DNA from: Hyaloraphidium curvatum
Taxonomy: Eukaryota > Monoblepharomycota > Hyaloraphidiomycetes > Hyaloraphidiales > Hyaloraphidiaceae
DNA: 64,000 nt
Direction: 5' to 3'
Assembly (NCBI GenBank): GCA_025558095.1
Contig: JAIVFI010000012.1
Coordinates: 496,001 to 560,000 of the forward strand
The notes under the pieces were generated by a model that was not told the DNA's origin, ran no database searches, and saw only the letters and a program-made list of their open reading frames with translations. Shown here piece by piece: positions 54,102 through 64,000 of the stretch. Within the stretch, counting starts at the first letter, position 1. Each line of letters begins with the position of its first letter. A program made the position numbers and the translations under genes.

Positions 54102-57095
54102 TTACCCGAACAGCGCATCCGAGATGGCCCCAAACCATCCCCGCTTCCTCTCCGCCGGTGCCGGCTCCGGCGCAGCTAATCCGTCCGCGATCGCAGGCTC
54201 CTGTTCTGCCGAGGATGCCGCAGGAGTAGCGGAGGGAGGGAAGGCGGCCGCGGGGGGCGTTCGGGGGGAGGGAATCGGGTCGATCGGCGCCAGCCGCGGG
54301 AGGCGGTCCAGCGGATCGTCTTCCGCCGCAGGAGGTTGCTCGGGAGCCGCGTCCTCCGTCGGCAGATCGGGAGCGGGATCCGAGTCCTCGGCTGCAGCTC
54401 CGGCTTCCGCGTCCGTGCCCTCCTGCGGCGAATCAACCGCTAGAGCCACTTCCGCCGCTTCAGCACCCTCGCCCTCCTCGACCTTGCCATCCGCAGGCGA
54501 TCCCGCTTCTCCAATCCCCGTCTCCTCGCCTGCTTCCTCTCCTTCCTGCGAAGCTCCCGGCTCCGCTGGCTGCGCATCCCCGTCCGATCGCCCGCCGTCG
54601 GTCTCCTCGGCCCCCTCGGCCGGCCCACTCCCGGCCTCTGCACCCATCTCGCTCCCTCGCTCCTCCGCCTGCACTTGCCCAGCACCTTCCCGCTCCCCAT
54701 TCACCTCCACAGCAGCCTGGTCCGCATCGTGCGCGCTCCGCTCGACGCTCGCCACCGCCGTCGCCCTCGCCAGCTCCCCCCACGACACCGCCCCGCGGCT
54801 GCGGGACGGTCCCGATCCGTCCGGCATGTCCACGGGGGTGTTGGGCGGCGTCGGCGGGGGGAAGTTCTCGGGATCGGGGGACGGAAGGAGGGAGGGCGCG
54901 GAGGGAGGGGCGAGGGAGGCTTCCGGTTCGGCCGTCGGGCTCGGCGCGGCGGGACCTGCGTCCACGGGTTCTTGTGCGACGGCCTCCGGTTCCGGCTCCG
55001 GTTCCGGCTCCTGTTCGGCTTCCTGCGCGGATTCCGGGGCCGCACCGCCCGCCTGCTCGTCAGCAGTCACCAGCGTCTCGTCGGCGCTCCCATCCTCGTC
55101 CGCCTTTGCCGCCGCCGCCACACCGCCTGCACCTTCCCCGGGTTCCTCGGCCGCCGCGCCCTGCCCGCCCGGATCCAACCACGCAACCTGCCCCGCCTTC
55201 TTCTTCTTCCCCTTGACCTTTCCCGCCGCCTGCAGCGACCTCGCCCGCGTCGCCTCCATCTCCGCCGTGTAGCTCGCCGCCACCGCCGGGTCCGCCAAGC
55301 GGAGCGACACCGTCCACGCGGGCCCGTTCCGCGCGATCGCCGCCACCCCGGCGGCCTCGGCGGCCTCGAGCATCGCCCCCGGCCGCGCGAACCCGTGCTT
55401 CCACCCCGCAAACTCGGGAGCCCGCAGCGCGGCCTCGACCGCGCGCAGGGGGACGCCCGTGCCCGTCGCCGACAGCGAGACGAGCATGCGCACGAGGGGG
55501 AGCCATTTCTCGGGCACGCCGCGCGGGCGGAGGAGCGAGGAGCGGGCGTCGGGGAGGCGGACGGCGGCGTCGAGGGTGCGGGGCGAGAACTGCGAGGTGC
55601 GGTCCAGGGGGGGGAGGTCCGCGGGTTCGAGGAGGACGGCGCCGCGGGCGCGCGCGGATTCGAGGTAGCTGTAGGCGCTCTCGAAGCCGAGCTGGTGCGA
55701 TTCGATCTGCAGTGGGCGGTGGGTGAGGCACTCGACGGATGGGGGCAACGAACGAACCAACCTCGAGGGAGGCGGCCAGCTTGCGCAATTTGAGCTTCTC
55801 CCCCGAGTTGGCAAAGGACAGCGACCAGTCCGCCAGCTTCCGCAGCACGGGCCAGTACGCCGTCTCGAACGCCTCCAGCAGCGGCACCACCGCCGCCACG
55901 TCCGCCGCCCTCCTCTGCGCGTTGGCGGCCAGTACCAGGTTCCCCGCCTCGGAGAGGCAGCACGCGTCCGCCTGCGGATCCCAATGCACCAGGCCCGTGC
56001 GCACGGCGAGGTCGAGGCACGGTTCCGGGTCGAGGCCGCACCGCCGGCACGCGCTGTGCAGCAGCGCGGTGCGGACAAAGGGGGCCTTGCCGCTCTGGCC
56101 GAGGCGGCGGAGTTCCCGGAGGAGGGGGACGAGCTTCTCGGGCGGGGGGATCGGGGAGGCCGGGAGGTCGGCGGCGGAGGGGGAGGCGTCGGCGGGTTGC
56201 GCCGACGGCGCGTCCGGGCTCGACGGGGAAAAGGAAAGGTCCGAGTACTCGAACACGGGGTCTGCCGCCTCGGTCGAAGATTCGACGAGGGCGGCGGGCG
56301 CCGGCGGCGCAGGAGTCTGCAGAAATTGCTGCTGGAAAAAGGCCGGCGACGGCGTGGCGGGCAGAGAAAGCGCATCCGTCCGCAGCCTGTCGCCGGGCGG
56401 CGGCGTCGGGGGTACCAGTACGGGCGTCGAGGATGGCGGGGTCCGCTCGACGAGGAGGTCGCTCCACAGCATGTGCTCCCTCACGGCGTGGATCAGGACC
56501 GGCGATACCTTGGCCGGGTGGATCAGGACCACGTCGTAGTGGGCGAATTCGAGGAAGTTCAGGATCTGCTTGTGAGGTGAGTTCGTTTGGATGACGTGTC
56601 AGCGTCGGAACCTCCACCCGCCTTTGAGAAGTCGCGATCTCCTGAAATCAAGAAGATGGTGTGCGGCGACCTCCAGAAATAGACCAGCTTGAGCATCTCG
56701 CCGAGGATCGCAATGTCGGACGCGCTTGGCTTCCCGCTCGAGACGGAGCAGAGCACGACACCGGACTCTTCAAGCTCGAGCTTGATAGAGGCCGGAACGC
56801 GGTCCAGGTTCGCAATGATGATGATCTGAAGAGAGCATCGAAGCCGGAGGTCCGCGTCAAGGCAGCCCCGAGTAAGACGCCCGACACCTCCCACGTTCGT
56901 CAGCACGACGTTCCGGTCCCGCGCCAGATCCTTGATCCTCCTGACCACCTCGTACCCCCGCGTCTGGGCCCCGCACGGGCAGTTCTCCAGGTCCCAGAAA
57001 ACGGTGCCCCGGCGAGGTTCCGGTCCCGCAGGAGCCGCGGGGCCCGCGGAACCGAAGCTCGCCGCGTGGCCGGGGAAGTCGGCCACCCGAGCCAT
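54102..57095 (-). CDS. NYN-domain protein (MARF1/limkain-like) with long acidic tail
   Basis: Starts MARVADFPGHAASF at 57095. The NYN (PIN-like) domain reads TVFWDLENCPCG, YEVVRRIKDLARDRNVVL, CSLQIIIIANLDRVP and TIFLISGDRDFSK; acidic residues in DLEN and SGDRDF are the expected metal-binding positions. The next exon continues as ILNFLEFAHYDVVLIHP, completing the fold, then a Pro/Ser-rich linker, then a helical segment (VPLLRELRRLGQSGKA to GLDPEPCLDLAVRTGLVHW) that may be a LOTUS-like module. The C-terminal 350 residues are low-complexity and acidic. MARF1-type proteins bind or cleave RNA. The junction after FSK lacks a GT donor in the right phase; a GC-AG intron would fit. Confidence 0.65.
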
Positions 57096-57755
57096 TCTCC
57101 CGGGAGCGACCCGCAAGCCTCGGCCGAGGCGGTGGAAGAGGTCTTTGATTTGTACACGCACAGGCGCCCAACACGACCCGGGGGATCAGCGTGAAGGCTC
57201 TGCGGGATCGATGTTTGGGCGGGTTGTCGCGCGCGCAGAGATGCGGTTCGCCACCTCGACTACTCCACGAATCGCAGGCAATCTCGGTCTATTTCTCGCA
57301 AGGATATCGTCTGGATTCATTTTCATTCGTGTCGCGGCTGGGCGGGGAGCTTCGGGCCGCGGAGACGCTCGGAATGGGCGTTGCTCGACCTGGCTTGCGC
57401 TGCACGATGCTAGTGGTCCAGCTAGGAGGACAGCACAGCAGGCACCTCCGCAGCGGTTACAGGGGCACTCTCATGGGTTGCCGTCCAGGATGCCCGCGTG
57501 GGGACGCTCGGTCGCGGTCACCGTGGACGCCGTCGTCGGCTGTCTCACAGGGACGACACGGCACGCGGCGTAGCTGTCGGGCGAGCAGTGATTAGCAAAT
57601 CCATGAATGAAAATCGACTGAATTGCATGGGTTGCGTTCTCTTGGGGGAGCACCTCGGGTGAATCATCACTCGACGCGCCGCGACATCAAAACACTCCAC
57701 AAGCCCCGCAAAGGAACGCGCGCAACCCAAGCAGGAAAAGCGCGGCCACGCGGCG
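57096..57755. other. Divergent intergenic region
   Basis: About 660 nt between the NYN gene (-) and the MYND-helicase gene (+). One plus frame stays open for about 134 codons (57191-57595), but its composition is not protein-like. No RNA gene or repeat is recognised; it probably holds both promoters. Confidence 0.4.
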
Positions 57756-60700
57756 ATGGCGTGCGCCCTGCCGAGCTGCAACCAGAAAGGCGCAAACACG
57801 TGCGGAACTTGCCGGAAGGTTTTCTACTGTTGGGTCTCCGTCCCTGTCGGCGACGTGTTCCATTAGCTGACCCCGGTGTCCCGCTTGCTGACCTCGACGC
57901 TTTCACGGTCGTGGTCACGACCGCCGCCCTCTTCACCGCTCGTCGGGATCCAGGCACGCGGGAGCACCAAATCGATGACTGGCCGCGCCACAAGCTCAAT
58001 TGCGTCGCACCGGTTCCTCGCAAGACCGGCACTGATGGCTATCCGGCCGAGGAGCTCGTGGTTCTCTTCCCGAAGCTCGACGAGGCAGGCTCCAACTTCA
58101 TGGACGTGTTGCCCCCGAACAAGGCCCGGAACCCCACGCACCTTCCGCTGCTCTTCCGCAGCGTGCTGGAGAGGGAGCAGCTCGCCCTCAAGGGCAAGGC
58201 GATCGTCGACCGGGCGACCTTCAAGCGGCAGTTCTCCGCTTTGACCTCCAACCTCTTCGACAGCTTCCCGGAGAAGCTGTGGGAAAACGTGCTGATTGCC
58301 GGCGGCAGCGTGCTTGCGGCCCTTCTGCCGCTCGACAACGGTTTCGCAAACCGGAGGTGGGCAGACCAAGCGCTTGCGTGCCGGAGAGGACAACCGATCG
58401 AGCGCATTGACTGATGTTGCTTTCAGGCCCCCTCTCACTGCCTCCCGCTACTATCACTACGACTTCCGTCCCCTCGGCTGGTCGGAGAAGCGCAAGTCGA
58501 TGCAGGATTTCATGCTGACGTGCCGGTGGCCGAGCGGCGACGTCGACATCTTCCTATACGGGCTCAAGGGGCAGCAGGCGACCTCCAAGATGATCGAGAT
58601 CTTCACCTTCCTCAAGAGCCGCTTCGTGGAGCTCTCTGGATCGAGCGAAGGCTCCGACTGCGTCTTCATAAAGACAGAGAATACGGTGACCATGGAGACG
58701 GGCAGCCCGCGGCGGAAAATCCAGGTCATCCTGCGCGAGTACAAATCGAAGGAAGAGGCCCTCAACGAGTTTGATCTGGACTGCGTCTGCGTGGGATACG
58801 ACGGGCGGGAGGTGCTCGCGACGCCGAGGTCCGTTACTTTGCTTTTTGGTGGAGTGATCCTCCATCTGACATTGTCTCCGTTCCACAGGGCTTTGAAGGC
58901 AATCTCGACCAGGGTCAACGTCGTGGACCTCTCCATCCGCGGAACCGCCTACGAATCTCGACTGCTGAAGTAGTGGGTCCGCATATCTCGATCGAGTTGC
59001 TTGCCTGGCTCACTCCGTGTTCTCGCAGCGCCGAGCGCGGATTTGCGGTTGCAATCCCCGGGCTCGATCTGTCCATGGTGGACAAGGGCCACCTCGTGCT
59101 CAAGCGGGAGCCGACGTACTGGAACAAGGACGAGGACGCGCTCACGAGCGATTCCTGGGACAGGTGGACGGAAGCGGAGAACCTGCTGCGGCTTCTCCTG
59201 GGCGACGCCATCGCCACCTCGGAGGGCTATATCGAGTTTCCGTTCCCCGGACGCATGAGACGCGCGCACGGCATGGAGGAGCGCATTGATTCTTGGTCGC
59301 TGCGGCTTTTCGACAACTACCCGGGAACCCGGCGCGGAGTTCGCGACTGGCCTGCAACGATGAAGCTCTCCGAGTTCCGTGCCGCCAAGGGCCCGTTTGC
59401 GATTTCCTGGAAGGAGGGCTCGATGCCCCGCCAGCCCCTGCCGTTCGACAAGTGGTCCGAGGGCTGCTTCAAGGGCAGCACGCGGCCTCTGACCTACAAG
59501 GAGTCGTGGAGGGAGAGGTTCGCCGCGCGGTCCAAGGACAAGAAGGAGGAGGCAGCCAAGCCAGCTTCCGCGGATCAGGCCGCCGAACCGCCCAAGCCCG
59601 CACGTGCGCCGACTCCGGACATCCCGGCCCCCGTCATTAGCCCGCGCGTGCTCGCAGCCGAGGCCTGGGTGGTGGCCTTCAAGACGCTGCTTCCCGAGGT
59701 GCGCGAGGCGTCGTCCGAGGCGGTCGCGGAGCTCTACCGGCGCCTCCACCCGTCGTCCGCTCTACCGGCCGTGAACTTGGCGTGGGAGAAGCTGGAAGAA
59801 TTCAAGGATTCCGAAGGAGGAGTTTCGCGAACTACACAGCGCGAGCCCGTGAAGCCCGTTGCCGCGGCTCGATCGATCGCGCCTTCGCGGCGCCGCGGGA
59901 CCGAACCGCGCGTCTGGCTTGCGAACCGCGTTTTCCGCGAGCTCAAAGAGCACGACGAGTCGCTGCTGAAGAAGCTGCAGGAGATCTTTGAGGACTCGCG
60001 CGGGATTTGGCAGGCTGGGAAGAAGGTCGCGGACGGCGTCTTCGAAGGCCGCCTGTCCGATCGCGCCAGGTTCTTTTTCCTCCAGCTGGACTCGGCTCCT
60101 CCGAGCTTCCTCGTGACTGCCGTGACGCTGACGCACAAGGGGATCAACAAGCTCATTACGCACAGCATGGAGCTGGCAAAGAAGGTTAGGGAGGCACCTG
60201 GGACCGCGATCGCCGAGGGACGTTCGGAGATGGACGCCGAGATCGCCGAGCATGCAAGGTTGACGCTGTCGGTGATGCGCTCGTTCCGGGAGGACGCCGG
60301 CAAGGTTTCGTGGTTCCTTCCTCGGCTCCATCTGGGCAACCTCGAGATGATCGTCGAGATCGGGCGGGACGGGACCGCCGTGCCTCTGCTTACGGAACAG
60401 GAGATGGAAGCTTTGGATATGGCATTGAAGCAGGGCTGTGTCGTTGTCGTCAAGGGCTCGGCGGGCAACGGGAAGACCACGGTGCTTGGCGAAATCGCAG
60501 CACAGGTCGACGGCTCGCTGCTATGTCTTCCGTCCGAGAGGCACAAGGCGCAGGTCTTGCGTACGTACCCGACCGTCAGGGCACTCACCGTGCGTGAACG
60601 TCTCGAGGAGATCTGGCCTCGGGATTGGCGGCGCGGTGGGCAGTTGTAGTTCAGCATTGCAGACTTTTCAGCTGACTCCTGAACCCAGTGACTTTCGCCG

Positions 60701-62373
60701 ACTTCATCGAGGCCAAGAAAGCCAAGCTCGAAAAATCCCCTGAGAGCTCGGTCAAGGCTGGCAAAGGCGCCAAGAAGCCGAAGGACAAAGCGTTGGACCC
60801 CCTTGCCGCATGGCGCGATCGCTTCTCCGACCCAGACTACTTTGCGTTCAAGGTTTGCGCTGCACCGCCTTTCGATGGAGATCGCTCATTGAGCGCGCTG
60901 CTCGTGAAGGCTTCGTCGGGACGCAAGGCCGAAGAGGACCTTTGGAACCACCTCGTCGAACAGTTTTCGAGCGGGCCTGCGGACGAGGTCAAGCGGAAGT
61001 TTGCTCCGACCTTGATCGATGAAGGGCAGTCCATGACGTCGACCGAGCTCAAGATCCTCGCGTTGGCCAGCGGATCGCCTCAGAATTGTGTCGTGGGAAT
61101 GGACTCGAAGCAGTCTGTTGGGAACGAGAGTGCAGGCCGCCGTGCCGCCGTCAAGAGCGCCATCTTCGCCGCCCTCCAGGCCGCGAACTACAGGAACCAA
61201 ATGGAGACGCACACCGTCGCGCTCACCGTCAACTTCCGCTGCCCCGTGGGCGTTCTGCGCGCTTTGCGAGGGATCATCGAGCGTTGGCTGAAGCCCTTCA
61301 AGGTTCTTGGTGTCGCGTCATCGCATGTTGATCCGCTGATCGTTCAATGCCCAGGACTTTGACGACTTCGCCGTCGACACCGTGGTTCGCTCCTCTCTCT
61401 GGGACTCGCCCCCGGTGTTTGTCACAACGAGCCTCGCGACGGTCAAGCAGTTGCTGGCTCGTCTTGCTATGCCAACCGTGGTCCTGCAGCCCGACGATCG
61501 CAAGGTTTCGGCCGACATGGACAGCCTCGGCCTCGTTCTGTCGATGTCTGGTTCGTGTAGCCAGCTGTCCTCTGTCGCGGACAGCGCTAACCGACATGCT
61601 GACCTAATCCCATAGAATGCCGGGGCCTCGAGTTCGACGAGCTCATTGTGCTTTCGAGTCCGCTCTCGGCCGGCACGATCAAGAGCTTCAAGGAAGCTGC
61701 GACGAACCTGCAGTCCGAGTCGTGGCGCAGCAACTCCGTGGAGGCACAGGCCGTCAAGGATACGCTGACGACTCTGATCGTGATGCTCACGCGGGCGAGG
61801 TTCGGAGTGATCTGGTTCGAGAAGGACCTGCATCATCCGCTCCTGGACGATCTCCGCGCGGGGGACGAGCCGTGCATCAGGGTCATCGAATCCGAATCCG
61901 ACGTCAACGATGCCGCCGCCCTCTTGTCCAAGGCGAGGAAGGACACCGTCGAAGACGACTCGAGCGCGAGCGGCTCCAGGTCGCTGACGAGCATGTTCTC
62001 TCGGGTCATGGAGGTGATCGTGGACTCGGTCGACGATTTCAAGCCGATCGACGGCCCCTGCGTGCAGGCAAAGAAACTAACTGATCGCATTCTCGACGTC
62101 GACTCCTCCGCCAAAGCCGGCGTCGGAAAAGCCCTCGATTCGCTTCCGGGCGCGGTTCTCGCCGCGCAGCTGCTCCGCGAGCCCACGGACAAGGACAAGC
62201 TTGCGATCCCGTTCTTCGGCGAGGTCCTCGGTGGCGCCTTCCTTGCGGCCATGGAAGCTCTGGATCCGCAACCGCCATCCGAGCCGTACACGCGCGTGGT
62301 CCGGGGGTGCGCTGATCTCTGCACCCGGCTCGGCCGTGCGGGGCAGGCGTCGCGGTTCGCGGCCAAGATCTGA
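57756..62373 (+). CDS. MYND finger / nucleotidyltransferase-like / SF1 helicase fusion protein
   Basis: Eight exons (57756-57828, 57954-58356, 58427-58828, 58889-58969, 59029-60635, 60689-61302, 61355-61550, 61616-62373) join in frame into 1,377 residues. Residues 3-42 form a MYND zinc finger: CALPSCNQKGANTCGTCRK, then FYCTREHQIDDWPRHKLNC. Residues about 120-320 have IAGGSVLAALLP followed by SGDVDIFLYGLKG, a GGS...DxD arrangement of nucleotidyltransferase folds. After a Pro/Ala/Lys-rich linker, residues about 795 to the end carry a UvrD/Rep-like SF1A helicase: Walker A KGSAGNGKTTV, Walker B LIDEGQSMTS, GMDSKQSV, VNFRCP, CRGLEFDELIVL and LTRARFGVIW. Similar helicases include vertebrate TRANK1. 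Whether the nucleotidyltransferase is active and what is processed are unknown. Confidence 0.78.
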
Positions 62374-62407
62374 TGGTCTTTGTTGTTATCTCACATTTTG
62401 AACGCAA

Positions 62408-62895
62408 TGGGATCAAGTCCTCAATCGAACGGGCTTCCACGTGAAAGAAGGAAGGCGGAGCTCGGGTCATCATTGACCCGGGCGGACTTGGGACTCACCT
62501 TTCCAGCGAAAGCGTGCTCGTTTCCCGCCAACACCAGCGTCCCAAACCATGGAGAATCTTTCCGTGCCCTCTGCCCCGTCCCCCACTTCGGCAGAATGTT
62601 CCGTCAGCTGCACAGGCCTCGCGACAACGTTGTTCGGATCGAGAGGGACGGAAAGATCCCCAGGGGCAAGATCGGGATCCGAGGCAGCGGGACTGTCACC
62701 ATGAGCGTTCACTTTTTCCGCCCCCCGACCCCCGGGTCCCGGTTCATCCTTATGGACATGGAGAGCAGCATGATGCAGGGAATTGCTGACCACGCGATTT
62801 ACCTATTCGACGCCGGGATTGCACGTCAGATTCAGCACATGTGGGCTGTCCAGAACCCGGAGGACGAGGCCGCGGGCATCAAGCCCAAGCTCTGA
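62408..62895 (+). CDS. Hypothetical short open frame
   Basis: A 162-codon open frame starting MGSSPQSNGL just 35 nt after the helicase stop. The right half (RIERDGKIPRGKIGIRGSG, then SVHFFRPPTPGSRFILMDME and MMQGIADHAIYLFDAG) looks protein-like, the left half less so; it may be an exon of a gene with a different start. No family is recognised. It could be 3' untranslated sequence. Confidence 0.25.
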
Positions 62896-63175
62896 TACAG
62901 GGCTGTGGTTAGGCCGTCTCTTGTAAGAGACGCCTCTCGGGCACGGCAGAGGACGATGGATTGTTGACTCGGACGTCACGCTCTAGGAGAGACACAGATT
63001 GCTTGCCATTTGTGCTAGAATTGCCATAGAATGAGACCATAGAATCAGTATGGAATCTCGCTCAGTGTCTGGACCCCGGATGGCATAGAGGCCATCGGGC
63101 TTTTTCGCAGAGCTTCGAACTTCCTCAGCAAGTAAACGAACAAGTCGCAATCTATTGATAGAGCTGGGCTGGAAG
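62896..63175. other. Intergenic, convergent
   Basis: About 280 nt of lower GC content between the hypothetical plus-strand frame and the last minus-strand gene. No coding feature is recognised. It probably holds 3' ends. Confidence 0.4.
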
Positions 63176-64000
63176 TCACTTGCTGCCGCCGAACCACGAC
63201 ATGGTCCACTCGTACCCTGCGAGCAGAGCGTCAAGCAAGTCGACAAGATCAGCGCCAGAGATCACTCACAAGTCCGACCCTGCTTCTCGGCGTCCGCAAG
63301 GGCCTTCTTGAACTTTTCCTCCACCGTCGGGTCGTCGAAAAGCTTCTTGCCCTGCGCCACGGCGTCATCGTAGGCCTTGCGGGCGCGCGCTACGAGCTCC
63401 TTCGAGTCGAGGTTGATGGACTTGGCGAATGCATCCAGCTGCTCGCTGCCCTCGGCCAGCAGCGAGGAAATCTTGCCGTCGAGGTCGCCGGCAGAGAGCA
63501 GCTCGTTGACCTTTTCCTTGCCGGACTTGAGCGCGGCGGCAATCTTGTCGTCTGTTGGGCGCGGGGCGGTGAGCGGTCGATCATTGTGCGACGTGGTGGC
63601 CCCTACCGATGTCGAGGCTGCCGAGGAACTCCTTGACCTTGGCCGTGCCGTCCTCAAACAGTGCAACGGCCTTCTCATCTGCGCAAGCGTCGCCATTTGA
63701 GCGGTGGCGGCAGTCCTAGCCCCTCAACTCCAACGCACCGAGATCGGTCTTGTCCAGCAACTCCTGAGCCTTGCCCTTTGCCGCCTGAAGCGCTGCCACG
63801 GCCTTTTCATCTAGATCCGTAGAGTCAAGCACCTAGGGGGCCCGATTGAGCACACGCCCGCATCCGCAGGACTGCTTGCACACCTGCTTGACGTCGGCAT
63901 CGACTTGCTTTTTGTTTACGTAGTAGTAGTAGCCTGCGCCTGCGGCGATTGCGAGAACGGCGATCCGGCCGGCTCCTCCGCCCCCGCCGCCGCTCTGCGA
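63176..64000 (-). CDS. Membrane protein with tandem amphipathic repeats, 5' end cut by window
   Basis: The gene runs off the right edge. Visible exons, in order: a Gly-rich stretch and a hydrophobic segment (RIAVLAIAAGAGYYYYV); a repeat DLDEKAVAALQAAKGKAQEL; a related repeat DEKAVALFEDGTAKVKEFLG; a third DDKIAAALKSGKEKVNELL; then a longer helical part ending KKALADAEKQGRTW and a last exon YEWTMSWFGGSK. The 3' junction uses a GTGAGT donor and a CGCAG acceptor and reaches a TGA at 63176. The repeats (about 26 residues, D-x-K-x(3)-AL) lie in separate exons, suggesting exon duplication. A membrane-anchored helical protein, perhaps mitochondrial, is inferred; no family recognised. Confidence 0.55.

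Noticed and set aside
1-64000. Bacterial or plasmid origin suggested by the ParA-like gene
   Set aside because: Nearly all neighbours are intron-containing eukaryotic genes, and composition is uniform.
1-64000. CRISPR array, rRNA or tRNA genes
   Set aside because: No regularly spaced repeats, rRNA-like stretches or convincing tRNA cloverleaf with a T-loop were seen by eye; a tRNA scan would be needed to be certain.

Overview
The window is eukaryotic nuclear DNA from a fungus. Genes are GC-rich, closely packed (roughly one per 1.9 kb), and split by short GT-AG introns, mostly 40-65 nt where I could resolve the junctions. The fungal assignment rests on a Zn2Cys6 transcription factor, a FOL3-type dihydrofolate synthase, a DUF3684-type GHKL protein, an F-BAR/SH3 cytokinesis-type protein and a MAF1 with fungal-style introns. 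Stig1-like repeats, a lectin-like type I membrane protein and DNMT-like genes of an unfamiliar type would suit an early-diverging (chytrid-like) lineage. The species cannot be fixed from the sequence.

Left part (1-21.5 kb) is mainly housekeeping. It holds ribosome rescue GTPase HBS1 (-) head to head with the RNase P/MRP subunit RPP1 (+), an FHA-forkhead regulator (-) divergent from a small putative mitochondrial protein (+), SRP72 (-) divergent from MAF1 (+), a coiled-coil protein (-), an Atos-family protein with an Atg13-like N-terminus (-), retromer VPS29 (+), splicing factor PRP17/CDC40 (-), an F-BAR/SH3 protein (+) and lysyl-tRNA synthetase (-).

Middle part (21.5-43.4 kb) mixes secreted and surface proteins with metabolism and regulation. 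It holds a trypsin-like protease, dihydrofolate synthase, an NBR1/p62-like autophagy receptor, a DNA cytosine methyltransferase-like gene (copy A), a membrane GNAT acetyltransferase, a lectin-like type I membrane protein, a Stig1-like cysteine-repeat protein, a secreted S33-type hydrolase, a Zn2Cys6 factor, an acyltransferase, a START-domain membrane protein and a probable hotdog thioesterase.

Right part (43.5-64 kb) holds a 1,696-residue GHKL/DUF3684 protein ending in an HExxH motif, a ParA-like ATPase, a membrane protein with a poly-Glu run, methyltransferase copy B (inverted relative to A, with a reading-frame break), a NYN-domain protein, and an eight-exon gene. I joined the exons of that last gene in frame into a 1,377-residue MYND / nucleotidyltransferase-like / SF1 helicase protein. 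The window ends inside a minus-strand gene with short amphipathic repeats.

The most notable items are the MYND-NTase-helicase fusion, the diverged methyltransferase pair, the Atg13-like/Atos fusion, and the GHKL protein with a zincin motif. Exon boundaries were worked out by eye from frame continuity and splice consensus; those not stated as resolved are approximate.
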